From contig NZ_CP113529.1 in assembly GCF_026723865.1 (NCBI RefSeq), positions 744,001 through 808,000 of the forward strand: DNA of 64,000 nt, written 5' to 3'. The position numbers and the translations under genes are program-made. The notes under the pieces are model-generated. The model ran no database searches. It was not told the DNA's origin and worked only from the letters and a program-made list of their open reading frames with translations. Within the stretch, counting starts at the first letter, position 1. The number at the start of each line of letters is the position of its first letter. This stretch comes from Mycobacterium sp. Aquia_216. GTDB taxonomy: Bacteria; Actinomycetota; Actinomycetes; Mycobacteriales; Mycobacteriaceae. Shown piece after piece: positions 17,809 to 26,250 of this stretch.

Positions 17809-18770
17809 CGCTGGTGGTCGAGGACACTGCGACCACGGCCACCCGAGTGCCATCGCAGAATGCCTTGGCGCCCTGGCACATTCGCGCGTCCGCATTCGCG
17901 GTCGACGTCCTGCCCGCGGGCGCCGTGGCTACGACGATGGCGTTGGTGTCGTTCACGGTACCGGCGCGCGGTGCGTGGTGGTGGCTGAGCATCTGCGTCC
18001 TCGGGATCGCCATTCTGGCGATCTTGGTCAACCGATTGCTGCTACCGACCATCCTCGGCCGGAGCCTGGGACGCGCGCTGTTCGGAATCGCGGTGGTACG
18101 CCGCGACGGTGAGTTCATCGGCTCCTGGGGCCTGCTGCTGCGGGACCTGGCTCACCTGCTCGACACCGTATCGGTGGTGGGATGGCTATGGCCGCTGTGG
18201 GATTCGCGGCGCCGCACCTTCGCGGACATGCTGCTGCGCACCGAAGTTCGGGGCTCGGAAACGCCGCGGCCCGAGATCCGCCGCTGGACGGCCATCACGC
18301 TGCTCACCGCGACCGGGCTGTGCCTGGCGGGCGCCGTCGTGAGCTACGGGGTGGTGTACTCGCGTGATCAGGCGACCGATCAAACGCGGGCCCAGATCGC
18401 GATCCAGGGACCCAAGATCGTCGCGCAGATGCTGACGTACGACCCGAAGACGCTGCACGACGATTTCGCACGTGCCCAGTCGCTGGCGACCGCCAACTAC
18501 CGAGGCCAGCTCAAGGCGCAGCAGGACATCGTCGAAAAGGGAAACCCGGTCATCAACGAGTACTGGGTAACCGACAGCTCGATCGAATCGGCGTCGCCGG
18601 ATCGGGCGACGATGCTGTTGTTCATGCAGGGACGGCGCGGTGCGGCGCCCGAGGAGCGCTACATCACCGCAACCGTCCGGGTGAACTTCGTCAAGGACGG
18701 CAACGGTCATTGGCTGGTTGACAACCTCGCCGTACTGACCAAACCGAAACCGCCGGGGAACGGAAAATGA
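17805..18770 (+). CDS. Mce-associated RDD-family membrane protein (Rv0176-like)
   Basis: A 321-residue protein with an N-terminal RDD membrane domain (three hydrophobic helices within about residues 25-120, including GRSLGRALFGIAVVRRDG) and another helix near residues 160-180. A C-terminal extracytoplasmic domain of about 140 residues resembles other Mce-associated proteins (NYRGQLKAQQDIVEKG; ITATVRVNFVKDGNGHWLVDNLAVL). The GTG start overlaps the upstream stop (GTGA) and its own stop overlaps the next ATG. It probably assists assembly or stability of the Mce1 importer; the mechanism is unknown. Confidence 0.87.
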   Translation: MTLVVEDTATTATRVPSQNALAPWHIRASAFAVDVLPAGAVATTMALVSFTVPARGAWWWLSICVLGIAILAILVNRLLLPTILGRSLGRALFGIAVVRRDGEFIGSWGLLLRDLAHLLDTVSVVGWLWPLWDSRRRTFADMLLRTEVRGSETPRPEIRRWTAITLLTATGLCLAGAVVSYGVVYSRDQATDQTRAQIAIQGPKIVAQMLTYDPKTLHDDFARAQSLATANYRGQLKAQQDIVEKGNPVINEYWVTDSSIESASPDRATMLLFMQGRRGAAPEERYITATVRVNFVKDGNGHWLVDNLAVLTKPKPPGNGK

Positions 18771-19324
18771 GCCCCCGCCGCAAGTTCGAGCCGGGCGAGG
18801 GCGCGCTGCTCGTCACGACGGATTCGGTGACTCAGCGCCGGCCGTGGGGGTTACCCGTTGCCAGTGCGGTTGCCGCGGTGCTGATGGCGGCGGCGATCAC
18901 GGTCTGCACCCTGATGCTGGTCTCTCATCAATCCCGGGAGCACGCCGAGTCGAAAAACCGCGAGGTGCTCAACTACGTGACGGGTTTCATGACGCAGTTC
19001 ACCTCCCTTGACCCCTATCACGCCAACGACTATGTCATGCGGGTAATGGACCAGGCGACAGGCGATTTCGCCAAGCAGTATCACGACAAAGCCAACGAGA
19101 TCCTGCTGCAGGTCGCCCGGGCGGAGCCTGCGACCGGAACCATCCTGGGCGCGGCGGTGGAACGGTGGAACGACGATGGCAGCGTCACCGTGATAGTGGC
19201 GACCGAAGTCACGTCCAAGTCGCCGGATCAAAAGCAGGTATTCGAGAACACCAATCGTTGGACGGCAACTGCTACGCGGGAAGGGAACCAGTGGAAGATA
19301 AGCAGCCTGCTGCGGGTGATCTGA
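18767..19324 (+). CDS. Mce-associated membrane protein (Rv0177-like)
   Basis: A 185-residue protein with one transmembrane helix (about residues 25-50) and a C-terminal extracytoplasmic domain of the Mce-associated type: a helical start (EVLNYVTGFMTQFTSLDPYHANDYVMRVMDQATGDF is the region), then beta strands ending in WKISSLLRVI. The fold belongs to the SnoaL/NTF2-like group by pattern. ATGA overlap with the previous gene. It is the third of four accessory membrane proteins at the end of the mce1 operon. Confidence 0.85.
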   Translation: MSPRRKFEPGEGALLVTTDSVTQRRPWGLPVASAVAAVLMAAAITVCTLMLVSHQSREHAESKNREVLNYVTGFMTQFTSLDPYHANDYVMRVMDQATGDFAKQYHDKANEILLQVARAEPATGTILGAAVERWNDDGSVTVIVATEVTSKSPDQKQVFENTNRWTATATREGNQWKISSLLRVI

Positions 19325-20037
19325 CCGCCGCCGCGGCCTCCAGCGACACCGCTGCGGACGACGAAAATACCGACACAACAACAGAAGTCGACGCAGACGC
19401 CACTGATGCGACCGATGCCGACGCGACGGATCAGCCCGGCGGCGACGCGCAAGCGCAGGACGCGGAGACCGACGATTCCGCCGTGGCGACCGAAGAGGGC
19501 GCCCGCCCGCGACGCAAACTGCTGGCCGGAAAGTGGATGGGCATCGTCGTGGTGGTGGCCGCCTTGCTGTTCGTCGGCTCCGCGGCATTCGCGGGCGCAA
19601 CCGTCCAGCCCTACCTGGCCGACCGTGCCGCGGCGGCGACCAAGCTCAATGTGGCACGCACCGCGGCGAACGCGATCACGACGCTGTGGACTTACACACC
19701 GGAGAACATGGACGGCCTCGCCGACCGCGCGTCGGCCTACCTCAGCGGTGACTTCGAGGCCCAGTACCGCAAATTCGTCGACGCCATCGTGGCGCCGAAC
19801 AAGCAAGCCAAAATCAGCAACAGGACCCAGGTCACCGGTGCGGCGGTCGAATCGCTGGACGGTCCGAACGCGGTCGTCATCGTCTACACCAACACGACCT
19901 CCACCAGCCCGCTGACCAAAGACATCCCGGCTCTGAAGTACCTGTCCTATCGGCTGTTCATGAAGCGCGCCAACGGGCATTGGCTGGTGACCAGGATGAC
20001 GACCGTGACCTCGCTGGATCTGACGCCGCACCCGTAA
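19291..20037 (+). CDS. Mce-associated membrane protein (Rv0178-like)
   Basis: About 248 residues. An acidic, Asp/Ala/Thr-rich N-terminus (residues 1-75) precedes a transmembrane helix (about 82-106) and a Mce-associated domain ending GHWLVTRMTTVTSLDLTPHP. The GTG at 19291 is chosen because GGAAGGGAA lies just upstream and the resulting length is close to the M. tuberculosis protein (244). It overlaps the previous gene by 34 bases in another frame. This is the last gene of the mce1 operon in this strain. Confidence 0.85.
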   Translation: MEDKQPAAGDLTAAAASSDTAADDENTDTTTEVDADATDATDADATDQPGGDAQAQDAETDDSAVATEEGARPRRKLLAGKWMGIVVVVAALLFVGSAAFAGATVQPYLADRAAAATKLNVARTAANAITTLWTYTPENMDGLADRASAYLSGDFEAQYRKFVDAIVAPNKQAKISNRTQVTGAAVESLDGPNAVVIVYTNTTSTSPLTKDIPALKYLSYRLFMKRANGHWLVTRMTTVTSLDLTPHP

Positions 20038-20053
20038 CCCCGCCGAACCGGGG
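20038..20053 (+). terminator. Small GC hairpin after the mce1 operon
   Basis: CCCCG and CGGGG pair around a six-base loop directly after the stop codon at 20037. There is no U-tract, as is common for mycobacterial terminators. The stem is only five base pairs, so termination here is weakly supported. Confidence 0.3.
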
Positions 20054-20062
20054 CCGCCGAAA

Positions 20063-20068
20063 TATACT
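20063..20068 (+). promoter_or_regulatory. -10 element TATACT for a leaderless DUF1275 transcript
   Basis: TATACT is close to the ideal mycobacterial -10 (TANNNT) and is followed by seven bases and the GTG at 20076. Transcription should start at or beside the GTG, so the mRNA has no leader. The gene therefore has its own promoter despite lying 38 bases after the mce1 operon. Confidence 0.6.
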
Positions 20069-20075
20069 CCGAGCC

Positions 20076-20795
20076 GTGGATTTCAAGGCGTCGCCGGTAT
20101 CCGAGCGATCGACCGTCGCGGCCCTGTTGCTGCTGACCTTTGCCACCGGCCTGGCCGACTCGATCAGTATCTTGGTCCTCGGCCACGTATTCGTCGCCAA
20201 CATGACCGGCAACGTGGTCTTCTTCGGCTTCTGGCTGGCCCCGCGCACCAGCATCGACCTGACCGCGGTGGCGGTGGCGCTGCCCACCTTCGTCACCACC
20301 ACCATCCTCAGCGGCCGGTTGTCACGCCGTCTCGATGAGAGCCCTCGGCAGTGGATCACCACGGTGCTGACCACGGAAATCGTGCTACTGGTGACGTTGT
20401 CGATCCTGGCCGGTACGGGGGTGCTGCACTATCACGACAACACCAAATTGATCATTATCGGCATGCTCGCGGTGACGTTCGGTCTGCAGCACTCGAGCGC
20501 GCGCCAGTTCGGAATCCAAGAACTGTCCACCACGGTATTGACGTCGACGATCGTCAGTCTCGGTTGGGACAGCCGCCTGTCCGGTGGCACGGGCGCTCGC
20601 GAAAAGCTGCGTCTCACTGTCGTTTTGACGATGTGCGCCGGCGCCTTTGTGGGTGCGACGTTGTCACGGTTCGTCGTCGCCCCGGTATTCACCCTCATCG
20701 GGGCCCTGGTGGCACTCAGCCTGATGATCTTCCGGTTCGGGCCTGCCGCTACGGGTCCCGCGGTCGCGGCAACGGCGGAGCCGGATGACGGTTAG
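20076..20795 (+). CDS. YoaK/DUF1275 family membrane protein
   Basis: A 239-residue hydrophobic protein with about six transmembrane segments. The N-terminal ATGLADSISILVLGHVFVANMTGNVV is the typical DUF1275 (YoaK) pattern. The biochemical function of the family is not established; some members have been proposed to be transporters. The GTG start at 20076 follows a near-perfect -10 box, so it is probably leaderless. I recall no gene here in M. tuberculosis, where the Rv0178 equivalent is followed directly by Rv0179c. It converges on the next gene with a four-base overlap. Confidence 0.83.
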   Translation: MDFKASPVSERSTVAALLLLTFATGLADSISILVLGHVFVANMTGNVVFFGFWLAPRTSIDLTAVAVALPTFVTTTILSGRLSRRLDESPRQWITTVLTTEIVLLVTLSILAGTGVLHYHDNTKLIIIGMLAVTFGLQHSSARQFGIQELSTTVLTSTIVSLGWDSRLSGGTGAREKLRLTVVLTMCAGAFVGATLSRFVVAPVFTLIGALVALSLMIFRFGPAATGPAVAATAEPDDG

Positions 20796-21874
20796 TTGAA
20801 AGCCAGCCAGCTGGGCAGTGCGCGCTCGTGGGAGTCGCAGAGCACCTGGCGGGTGTCGCAGGATCCACGCGGTGAACCCGCACCGGCCCACATCCCGCCG
20901 GTGTCCCGGCGCAGCACGATCGCTGACGAGCTGCCGCCATCGAGCAGGATCGCGGTATCGCTACCCAGGCCGCGGAACAGGTCCTGCATATTGTCCGGTG
21001 TGTAGCTGCCGCCCTCGAAGACGTACATTTCGTCGCGCTGTTTGACGTAGGCCAGGGCCGTTCGCGCCGCGCTGGGGCCGCCGTCGTGCAGCTGCTGGGT
21101 GTTGCCGGGGCCCAGCAGTCCGATCCCAGAGACCGCGACGAACTTCTGGTTCTTGTTGAGCAAGTCCTCCACCACCGGCGTGGCGGCGTCGTAGTCGTTC
21201 TTGGTTCGCGGCCACACCACATACGGCGCCCCGCCCGTCGGCAGGATCATCGTCGTCAGCGATGACCAGCTTTCACCGCCGCCCGAAAGCCCTTGCTTGC
21301 CGGGGTAGGCCAAGGTGCCGGTGACCGCCTGGTTGGCGCGGCCCTGTCCGTTGGTGTTGTCCATGAACGCGCCGAGCGGCGAGCTGCAGCCGGTCTGACG
21401 CCACGAACCGGCCTTCTGTCCGCGCACGTCGAAGAAGTTGGCGTTGATCGCGATGGTCGGTTGCCCCATCCGCTGCCACGCGTGCAGCGGCGTATAGAGC
21501 TCGGAGGCCTGCATCAACCCCTCGCTGGTGCGGGCCCCGGGGTTGCTCTCGCAGCGCGCTTGGTCACCTCGGTGCGTGTCGACCAGCAGGTGCGGCGCCA
21601 GGCGTGTCGACGCGTTCTTGATGATCATCAGGTGGCCGCCGTTGTTCATCTCGTACCAGCGCCCGCCGGCGTCGAGCAGCGGGGTGGGGTGGCCGGGACC
21701 GAAGTTGTAGACCAGATACGAGCCCTGGGTGGCGCCGATCGCGCTGGCCAGGAGTTCGCGGGCGTCGGCGGCGTGCGCGACGGGCGGCCCGGCCGTGGCC
21801 GTCAACAGGACGCAGCCGACCATGGCGGTGAGGCTGGCCGCCAGTCGGCGCAACCTGGCGCGTCGTGGCGGCAC
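20792..21874 (-). CDS. Secreted phosphodiester-glycosidase-domain protein (LprO-like)
   Basis: A 360-residue exported protein with an N-terminal signal peptide (hydrophobic core about residues 10-30, likely cleaved after AHA). The mature part has features of the NAGPA/phosphodiester glycosidase domain: TIAINANFFDVRG, SPLGAFMDN, and AILLDGGSSSAIVLR near the C-terminus. By position it corresponds to Rv0179c (lprO). The only signal-peptide cysteine sits in MVGC, early and followed by more hydrophobic residues, so lipidation is doubtful. GTG start with AAAGGG upstream. Natural substrate unknown. Confidence 0.75.
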   Translation of the reverse strand: MPPRRARLRRLAASLTAMVGCVLLTATAGPPVAHAADARELLASAIGATQGSYLVYNFGPGHPTPLLDAGGRWYEMNNGGHLMIIKNASTRLAPHLLVDTHRGDQARCESNPGARTSEGLMQASELYTPLHAWQRMGQPTIAINANFFDVRGQKAGSWRQTGCSSPLGAFMDNTNGQGRANQAVTGTLAYPGKQGLSGGGESWSSLTTMILPTGGAPYVVWPRTKNDYDAATPVVEDLLNKNQKFVAVSGIGLLGPGNTQQLHDGGPSAARTALAYVKQRDEMYVFEGGSYTPDNMQDLFRGLGSDTAILLDGGSSSAIVLRRDTGGMWAGAGSPRGSCDTRQVLCDSHERALPSWLAFN

Positions 21875-21980
21875 GGCAGCCCTTTCGGCCCTGATGTGGA
21901 TGCAACATACACAGCATCAGTCACATTAGCCACACTGTCAACTTAAATAACAAACGTGTGACACTAAGGCCGCACCCGAA

Positions 21981-23405
21981 TTACGTTTGCTTGCTTACGC
22001 TTTCGGGATCCGCCGCGCTGGGCTCCGCGCCGGCGAGGTCCGCTTCGGTGGCTGCGCCGGAACTTTCGTGCTTACCGCCCGTGCGCGCTTTGTGTTGCGA
22101 TTGGTGCACCTCGGCGATCGCCACCCCGATGGCCCCGGGGATCCGGTGGAATCCGCTGCGGTCGTAGATGCGCGTGACGATGCCACCGACCAACAGGCCG
22201 ATCACCAGGCCGATCGAAGTCATCAACAACGCCTGAGACAGACCCGCCGCCCCGGCGCCGTTGAGATACACCAGCGACCGCACACCCAGGAATACTTGAT
22301 GCATCGGCTCGAATTCGGCCAGCCAGCGGAAGAACGGTGGCACCGCCTCCAGCGGGACGGTCGCGCCCGCAGAGGGCAACCCGAGAATCACGAAAACCAG
22401 CATGCTGAAAAGCAAGCCCATCGAACCCAGCACCGCGATCAGCGAACTCGACGTCACCCCCACCGCGACGATCGCGAAGACGCCGTACGCCCACAACTGC
22501 CAACCGCGCGTGATCGGCATGCCGAGTCCATGGGCGATGGCGATATAGACCCCGGATGTCAGCAGCGCCAGCACCACCATGATTCCCCACTTCACCAACA
22601 GGGTGCGGAAGCGGGAGATGTTGGCCTGCTCGGCAAACCGATACACCGGACCCCATTCGGCCGGTACATAGCCGAGTAGCGAGTCCACCAGGGTGGACAC
22701 GACGATGCTGCCGGTGAAGCCGGCCAGCAGCAACAACAACGCGTAATAGAACGCCGACAGCCCGTTGCCGGTGCCGTTGGGCAGCGGGTTGTACACGGCC
22801 GACTTGACCTCGATCGGGCTGGCCAGACCCGACTGCGACGCGCCGGTCAACGGCGCCCCGCCGGTCTGTTGCGCGACCTCCGACGAAAGATACTGTCCCA
22901 CTTTGGTATTAGCGACAGCCATGGCTTGGCTGAGCGTCTGACCGGCGATACCGGCACCCAATGTGCCGGCCCGCGGATTGGTGAAGATCGTGACCGAGGG
23001 CCGCTCGGCCTTGGTGGGCGTGACGGCGCTGGCGCCGAACTCGCGCAAGTTCGACGAGAACGTCGGCGGAATCACCAACTCGCCGTACGCCTGCGCCCGG
23101 TCCAGCAGCAGCTTGGCCTCGTCGTGGGACACCACCCGGACGTCGAACTTGTTCTTGTCCAGCGCGGAGACCAGGCCGTCGACAATTTTCGGGCCCGCGG
23201 TTCCGGCGTCCTCGTTCACCACGGCGATCGGGAAATGGCGCAAGTTGGTGGTCGGATTCAAGATGCCGCCGAGATACAGCGCGCACAGGGCCGACATGAG
23301 GGCGAGTGTGGCGCCGATGGGCAGCGCCCAGAACTGCACTGTTCTCAGTGCTTTTGCGTTACGCTTCGGGTTCGGCACCGCGTGTCGCGGTTGGGCTTTC
23401 GACAT
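21981..23405 (-). CDS. ABC-2/YhgE-like membrane protein (Rv0180c-like)
   Basis: A 474-residue membrane protein. One N-terminal transmembrane helix (about residues 25-48) is followed by a large extracytoplasmic domain (about 50-225) and five hydrophobic segments (about 228-420). The sequence FPIAVVNEDAG...LVSALDKNKFDVRVV is typical of the YhgE/Pip and ABC-2 exporter-like families. The C-terminal tail is polar and rich in Ala/Glu/Ser. It matches Rv0180c by position. Substrate unknown; related proteins act in export or envelope functions. The 106-bp gap to the LprO-like gene is AT-rich and probably holds that gene's promoter. Confidence 0.8.
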   Translation of the reverse strand: MSKAQPRHAVPNPKRNAKALRTVQFWALPIGATLALMSALCALYLGGILNPTTNLRHFPIAVVNEDAGTAGPKIVDGLVSALDKNKFDVRVVSHDEAKLLLDRAQAYGELVIPPTFSSNLREFGASAVTPTKAERPSVTIFTNPRAGTLGAGIAGQTLSQAMAVANTKVGQYLSSEVAQQTGGAPLTGASQSGLASPIEVKSAVYNPLPNGTGNGLSAFYYALLLLLAGFTGSIVVSTLVDSLLGYVPAEWGPVYRFAEQANISRFRTLLVKWGIMVVLALLTSGVYIAIAHGLGMPITRGWQLWAYGVFAIVAVGVTSSSLIAVLGSMGLLFSMLVFVILGLPSAGATVPLEAVPPFFRWLAEFEPMHQVFLGVRSLVYLNGAGAAGLSQALLMTSIGLVIGLLVGGIVTRIYDRSGFHRIPGAIGVAIAEVHQSQHKARTGGKHESSGAATEADLAGAEPSAADPESVSKQT

Positions 23406-23439
23406 CCCGGCTCCTGTCTGTCATGCCCACTCTATTGGT

Positions 23440-24159
23440 CTAGCCGCCCAGCTTTGCGTGCATCTCCCAGATCAGCAGGTCCGTCGGCTCGCTCGCCGTC
23501 AGCCGCGGGCCACCGGCGCCGGTATAGCGGGCCGCATCGCCGGCGGCGAGTTCGCCGGCCCCGTCCAGGGCGAGCCGGCCGCGTGGCAGGTAGACGTGCA
23601 GGTAGGGGGCGGTCGGCGCGGTGACGGTGTCGCCGGGTTGCAGTCGTGCGCCGTGCAGTGCCGCATTGCGACTGTGCAGCGAGATCGCGGCATCGTGGCC
23701 GGGCATGCCCGAGGCGATGGTCACAAGTTCGGCACCGATGTGGCCGACCTCATGCTGTTGGTAGCCGGGGGTGATGCCCGTTTCGTCGGGAATCACCCAC
23801 ATCTGAACGAAATGCACTGGCTGCGTTGATGAATCGTTCTTCTCTGAATGGAGGATGCCGCTGCCTGCCGACATGCGTTGCGCCAGGCCCGGATAGATCA
23901 CACCGTGATTGCCGGCGGAATCCTGGTGTGTCAATTCGCCTTCCAGCACCCACGTCACGATCTCCATGTCGCGGTGCGGGTGTGTCTCGAATCCGTGCCC
24001 GGGTGCGACGATGTCGTCGTTGTTCACCACCAGCAACCCGTGGTGGGTGTTATCCGGCTCGTAGTGGTCACCGAACGAGAACGAATGTCGGGATTTCAGC
24101 CACGGCGTCGTGGTGACAGCCCGGTCAGCCGCGCGCCGTATCTCGGAGTTGGCAGCCAT
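23440..24159 (-). CDS. Pirin family protein (Rv0181c-like)
   Basis: A 239-residue bicupin of the pirin/YhhW family. The metal-binding pattern is intact: GFETHPHRDMEIVTWVLEG (two His), then HQDSAG and SGILHSEKN (His and Glu). Some pirins have quercetinase activity and others act as cofactors or redox sensors; the role here is unknown. It lies 34 bases downstream of the Rv0180c-like gene's start and keeps the M. tuberculosis order. The next gene upstream is the first of an accessory block. Confidence 0.87.
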   Translation of the reverse strand: MAANSEIRRAADRAVTTTPWLKSRHSFSFGDHYEPDNTHHGLLVVNNDDIVAPGHGFETHPHRDMEIVTWVLEGELTHQDSAGNHGVIYPGLAQRMSAGSGILHSEKNDSSTQPVHFVQMWVIPDETGITPGYQQHEVGHIGAELVTIASGMPGHDAAISLHSRNAALHGARLQPGDTVTAPTAPYLHVYLPRGRLALDGAGELAAGDAARYTGAGGPRLTASEPTDLLIWEMHAKLGG

Positions 24160-24172
24160 GGCCTCAGCGTAA

Positions 24173-25048
24173 TCACATCGCGGCGGCCACCCCGGCGCCG
24201 AGCAGCCCCTGCACGTGCTCGAGCGCGGTGTCGAGTGCCGACAGGGTCAATTCCGCCGATCCTCCCAGATGGATCTCGATTTGATATTCCGGCTGGCCGT
24301 TCTGCGCGAAGATCGGCAGGACCACGAATTCCGTTGATGCCAAGTCTGTTTCCAGTGAGTCGGTGATCGATTGCAGGGTCACCATTGTCATCAGGGTGGT
24401 GAGTTGGCGGGTGACCTGCGCGGTCGGCTCCAGCGAAGCGAGCACCCCCGCCAGGCGGTTGTGCAGCGATTGGTGGGTGTCGTCGAAGCGCCAGGCGCCG
24501 TAGCCGCGGGCGCGGATATCGGCGAGTACCCGTTGATGCTGCACGATTTCGGTGCGGGTCAGCCGCGGCATCACCCGTTGCAGCCAGGCCGCGACGTTAT
24601 CGTCGTCCCGCCAGGCCATCGCGACCAAGCCGAACGGCGGATCGATCGGGAATCGCTGACCGACGGCGTGCTCGCCGTCGGTGCCGTGTCCGACCGCGTC
24701 GACCGTGGTCAGGTGCCGGTTGCCGATCTTCGACATCGAGCAGCCCCCGCCGAGAGTGTCGTGCAGGAAGGTCAGCGCATCGCGCCCGCGGTCCAGCAGC
24801 GGGAACTGCGTCCGCAGCCCGTGCACCAGTCCGAACAATCCGCTGCCCAGGCAAAAACGGCGATCCCCACGCCGCGTCACCCAGGACCGGCGTTCCAGCT
24901 CGGCCAGCACCAGTGCGCAGGTCGAGGTGCTGATCCCGCAGGTCTTCGCCAACTCGGCCGAGGTTCGCCCGCTCGGCGAATCCGCCAGTGTGGCAAGCAC
25001 GTCCATCACCCGCGCAGTCGGCGGCGACTTGCCGGTTGACGTACCCAT
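24173..25048 (-). CDS. IclR-family transcriptional regulator
   Basis: A 291-residue regulator with an N-terminal winged helix (about residues 10-70, SAELAKTCGISTSTCALVLAELERRSWV) and a C-terminal IclR-type effector domain (about 80-285). It is divergent from the DapB-like dehydrogenase gene, with 62 bases between start codons. That gap holds a perfect palindrome (25091-25102), the expected arrangement for a regulator controlling the adjacent catabolic gene. I recall no counterpart at this place in M. tuberculosis. Confidence 0.85.
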   Translation of the reverse strand: MGTSTGKSPPTARVMDVLATLADSPSGRTSAELAKTCGISTSTCALVLAELERRSWVTRRGDRRFCLGSGLFGLVHGLRTQFPLLDRGRDALTFLHDTLGGGCSMSKIGNRHLTTVDAVGHGTDGEHAVGQRFPIDPPFGLVAMAWRDDDNVAAWLQRVMPRLTRTEIVQHQRVLADIRARGYGAWRFDDTHQSLHNRLAGVLASLEPTAQVTRQLTTLMTMVTLQSITDSLETDLASTEFVVLPIFAQNGQPEYQIEIHLGGSAELTLSALDTALEHVQGLLGAGVAAAM

Positions 25049-25090
25049 GCCCAGCTCCCTAGCATCCGTCCAAAATGTAAGAATAATCGT

Positions 25091-25102
25091 CCTAATATTA
25101 GG
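25091..25102. promoter_or_regulatory. Perfect palindrome CCTAATATTAGG (candidate IclR-family operator)
   Basis: A 12-base perfect palindrome in the 62-bp gap between the divergent IclR gene and the DapB-like gene. Its right end runs into the ribosome-binding site AGGAG of the dehydrogenase gene (25100-25104), so binding would block that gene's promoter or translation start region. Confidence 0.6.
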
Positions 25103-25110
25103 AGATAGCC

Positions 25111-26250
25111 GTGCTGAAGGTGGGAGTCTGGGGGCCGGGTTCGATGGGCGTCATCGCCCTGCGAGGCGTGATCGACCACCCCGAGCTGCAACTGACCGAT
25201 CTCGTCGTGCACAGCGACGCCAAAGCCGGTCGCGACGCCGGAGAGCTGTGCGGCATCGCGGCGGTCGGCGTGCTGGCCACCCGGGACCCGGCGCCGATGC
25301 TGGCCGGCGACGCCGACGTGGTGGTGTATGCCGCCGGTGCCAACCTGCGGCCGCTGGAGGCCGTGGCGGACATGGTGTCGATCCTGCGGGCCGGTAAGAA
25401 CGTGGTGTCGTGTTCGGTCGTGCCGCTGGTCTTTCCCGAGGCCGTCGACGCGGCGTTCACCGATCCGCTGCGCCAAGCCGCGCTGGACGGCGGGGTGTCG
25501 TTCTTCACCACCGGCATCGACTCCGGATTCGCCAACGACGTTCTGCCCCTGGTGCTTACGGGCGTATCGCGGGTCATCGAATCGGTGCGGGTGACCGAGA
25601 TGTTCAACTACGCCACCTACCCGGACCAGGCCGCGGTGTACGAGATCCTCGGATTCGGCAAGCCCCCGGAGTTCACCGCGTTCGCGGCGACACCCGGGAT
25701 ATTCACCTTCGGCTGGGGCCCGGTGCTGCACCAGCTCGCCGCCGGCCTGGGCGTCAAGATCGACGACATCCAGGAGAGCAACGAACGCATTCCCACCACC
25801 GAATCGTTCGACACGCCCACCGGCCACATCGCGGCCGGGACCATCGCGGCGATGCGCTCCACCCTGACCGGTTACGTCGGGGGCAAGCCGACTTTCGTCG
25901 TCGACCACGTGACACGCATGCGTGACGACATCGCCCCGGACTGGCCCCAGCCGCACATCAGCCTTGCGCCCAAGGACCTGGGCTTCGGACTGGCGTCGGG
26001 TCGCGGTGTGTATCGCGTCGAGATCGACGGCTCGCCGAGCATGCGGTGCGAATTCGAGATGGCCGAGGACCACGACCACGATCTGGGTGCGCGTATCGCG
26101 GGCTCGTCGCGCATGGTCAACGCGATTCCCGCGGTGTGTGCGGCCGCGCCCGGACTGCTGTCCGCGCTCGACCTGCCGCTGATTACCGGGGCCGGCCTGG
26201 TCCGCCCGGTGGACGGCCCTTCGCCGGATAGCCGCCTTTTTCAGTTCTGA
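25111..26250 (+). CDS. DapB-like NAD(P)-dependent dehydrogenase
   Basis: A 379-residue protein with an N-terminal Rossmann domain of the dihydrodipicolinate-reductase type (VGVWGPGSMGVIALRGVI, then LTDLVVHSDAKAGRDAGEL). The C-terminal part (about 130-350) fits the NAD(P)H-dependent amine/amino-acid dehydrogenase-like family rather than true DapB, which is about 100 residues shorter. Activity on a small amino or keto substrate is plausible but unproven. GTG start with AGGAG six bases upstream. It is divergent from the IclR gene and its end overlaps the convergent EamA gene by ten bases. Confidence 0.75.
   Translation: MLKVGVWGPGSMGVIALRGVIDHPELQLTDLVVHSDAKAGRDAGELCGIAAVGVLATRDPAPMLAGDADVVVYAAGANLRPLEAVADMVSILRAGKNVVSCSVVPLVFPEAVDAAFTDPLRQAALDGGVSFFTTGIDSGFANDVLPLVLTGVSRVIESVRVTEMFNYATYPDQAAVYEILGFGKPPEFTAFAATPGIFTFGWGPVLHQLAAGLGVKIDDIQESNERIPTTESFDTPTGHIAAGTIAAMRSTLTGYVGGKPTFVVDHVTRMRDDIAPDWPQPHISLAPKDLGFGLASGRGVYRVEIDGSPSMRCEFEMAEDHDHDLGARIAGSSRMVNAIPAVCAAAPGLLSALDLPLITGAGLVRPVDGPSPDSRLFQF

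Noticed and set aside
21875..21980. AT-rich 106-bp gap considered as an attachment site or IS remnant.
   Set aside because: It has no terminal repeats or target duplications; a promoter for the LprO-like gene is a simpler reading.
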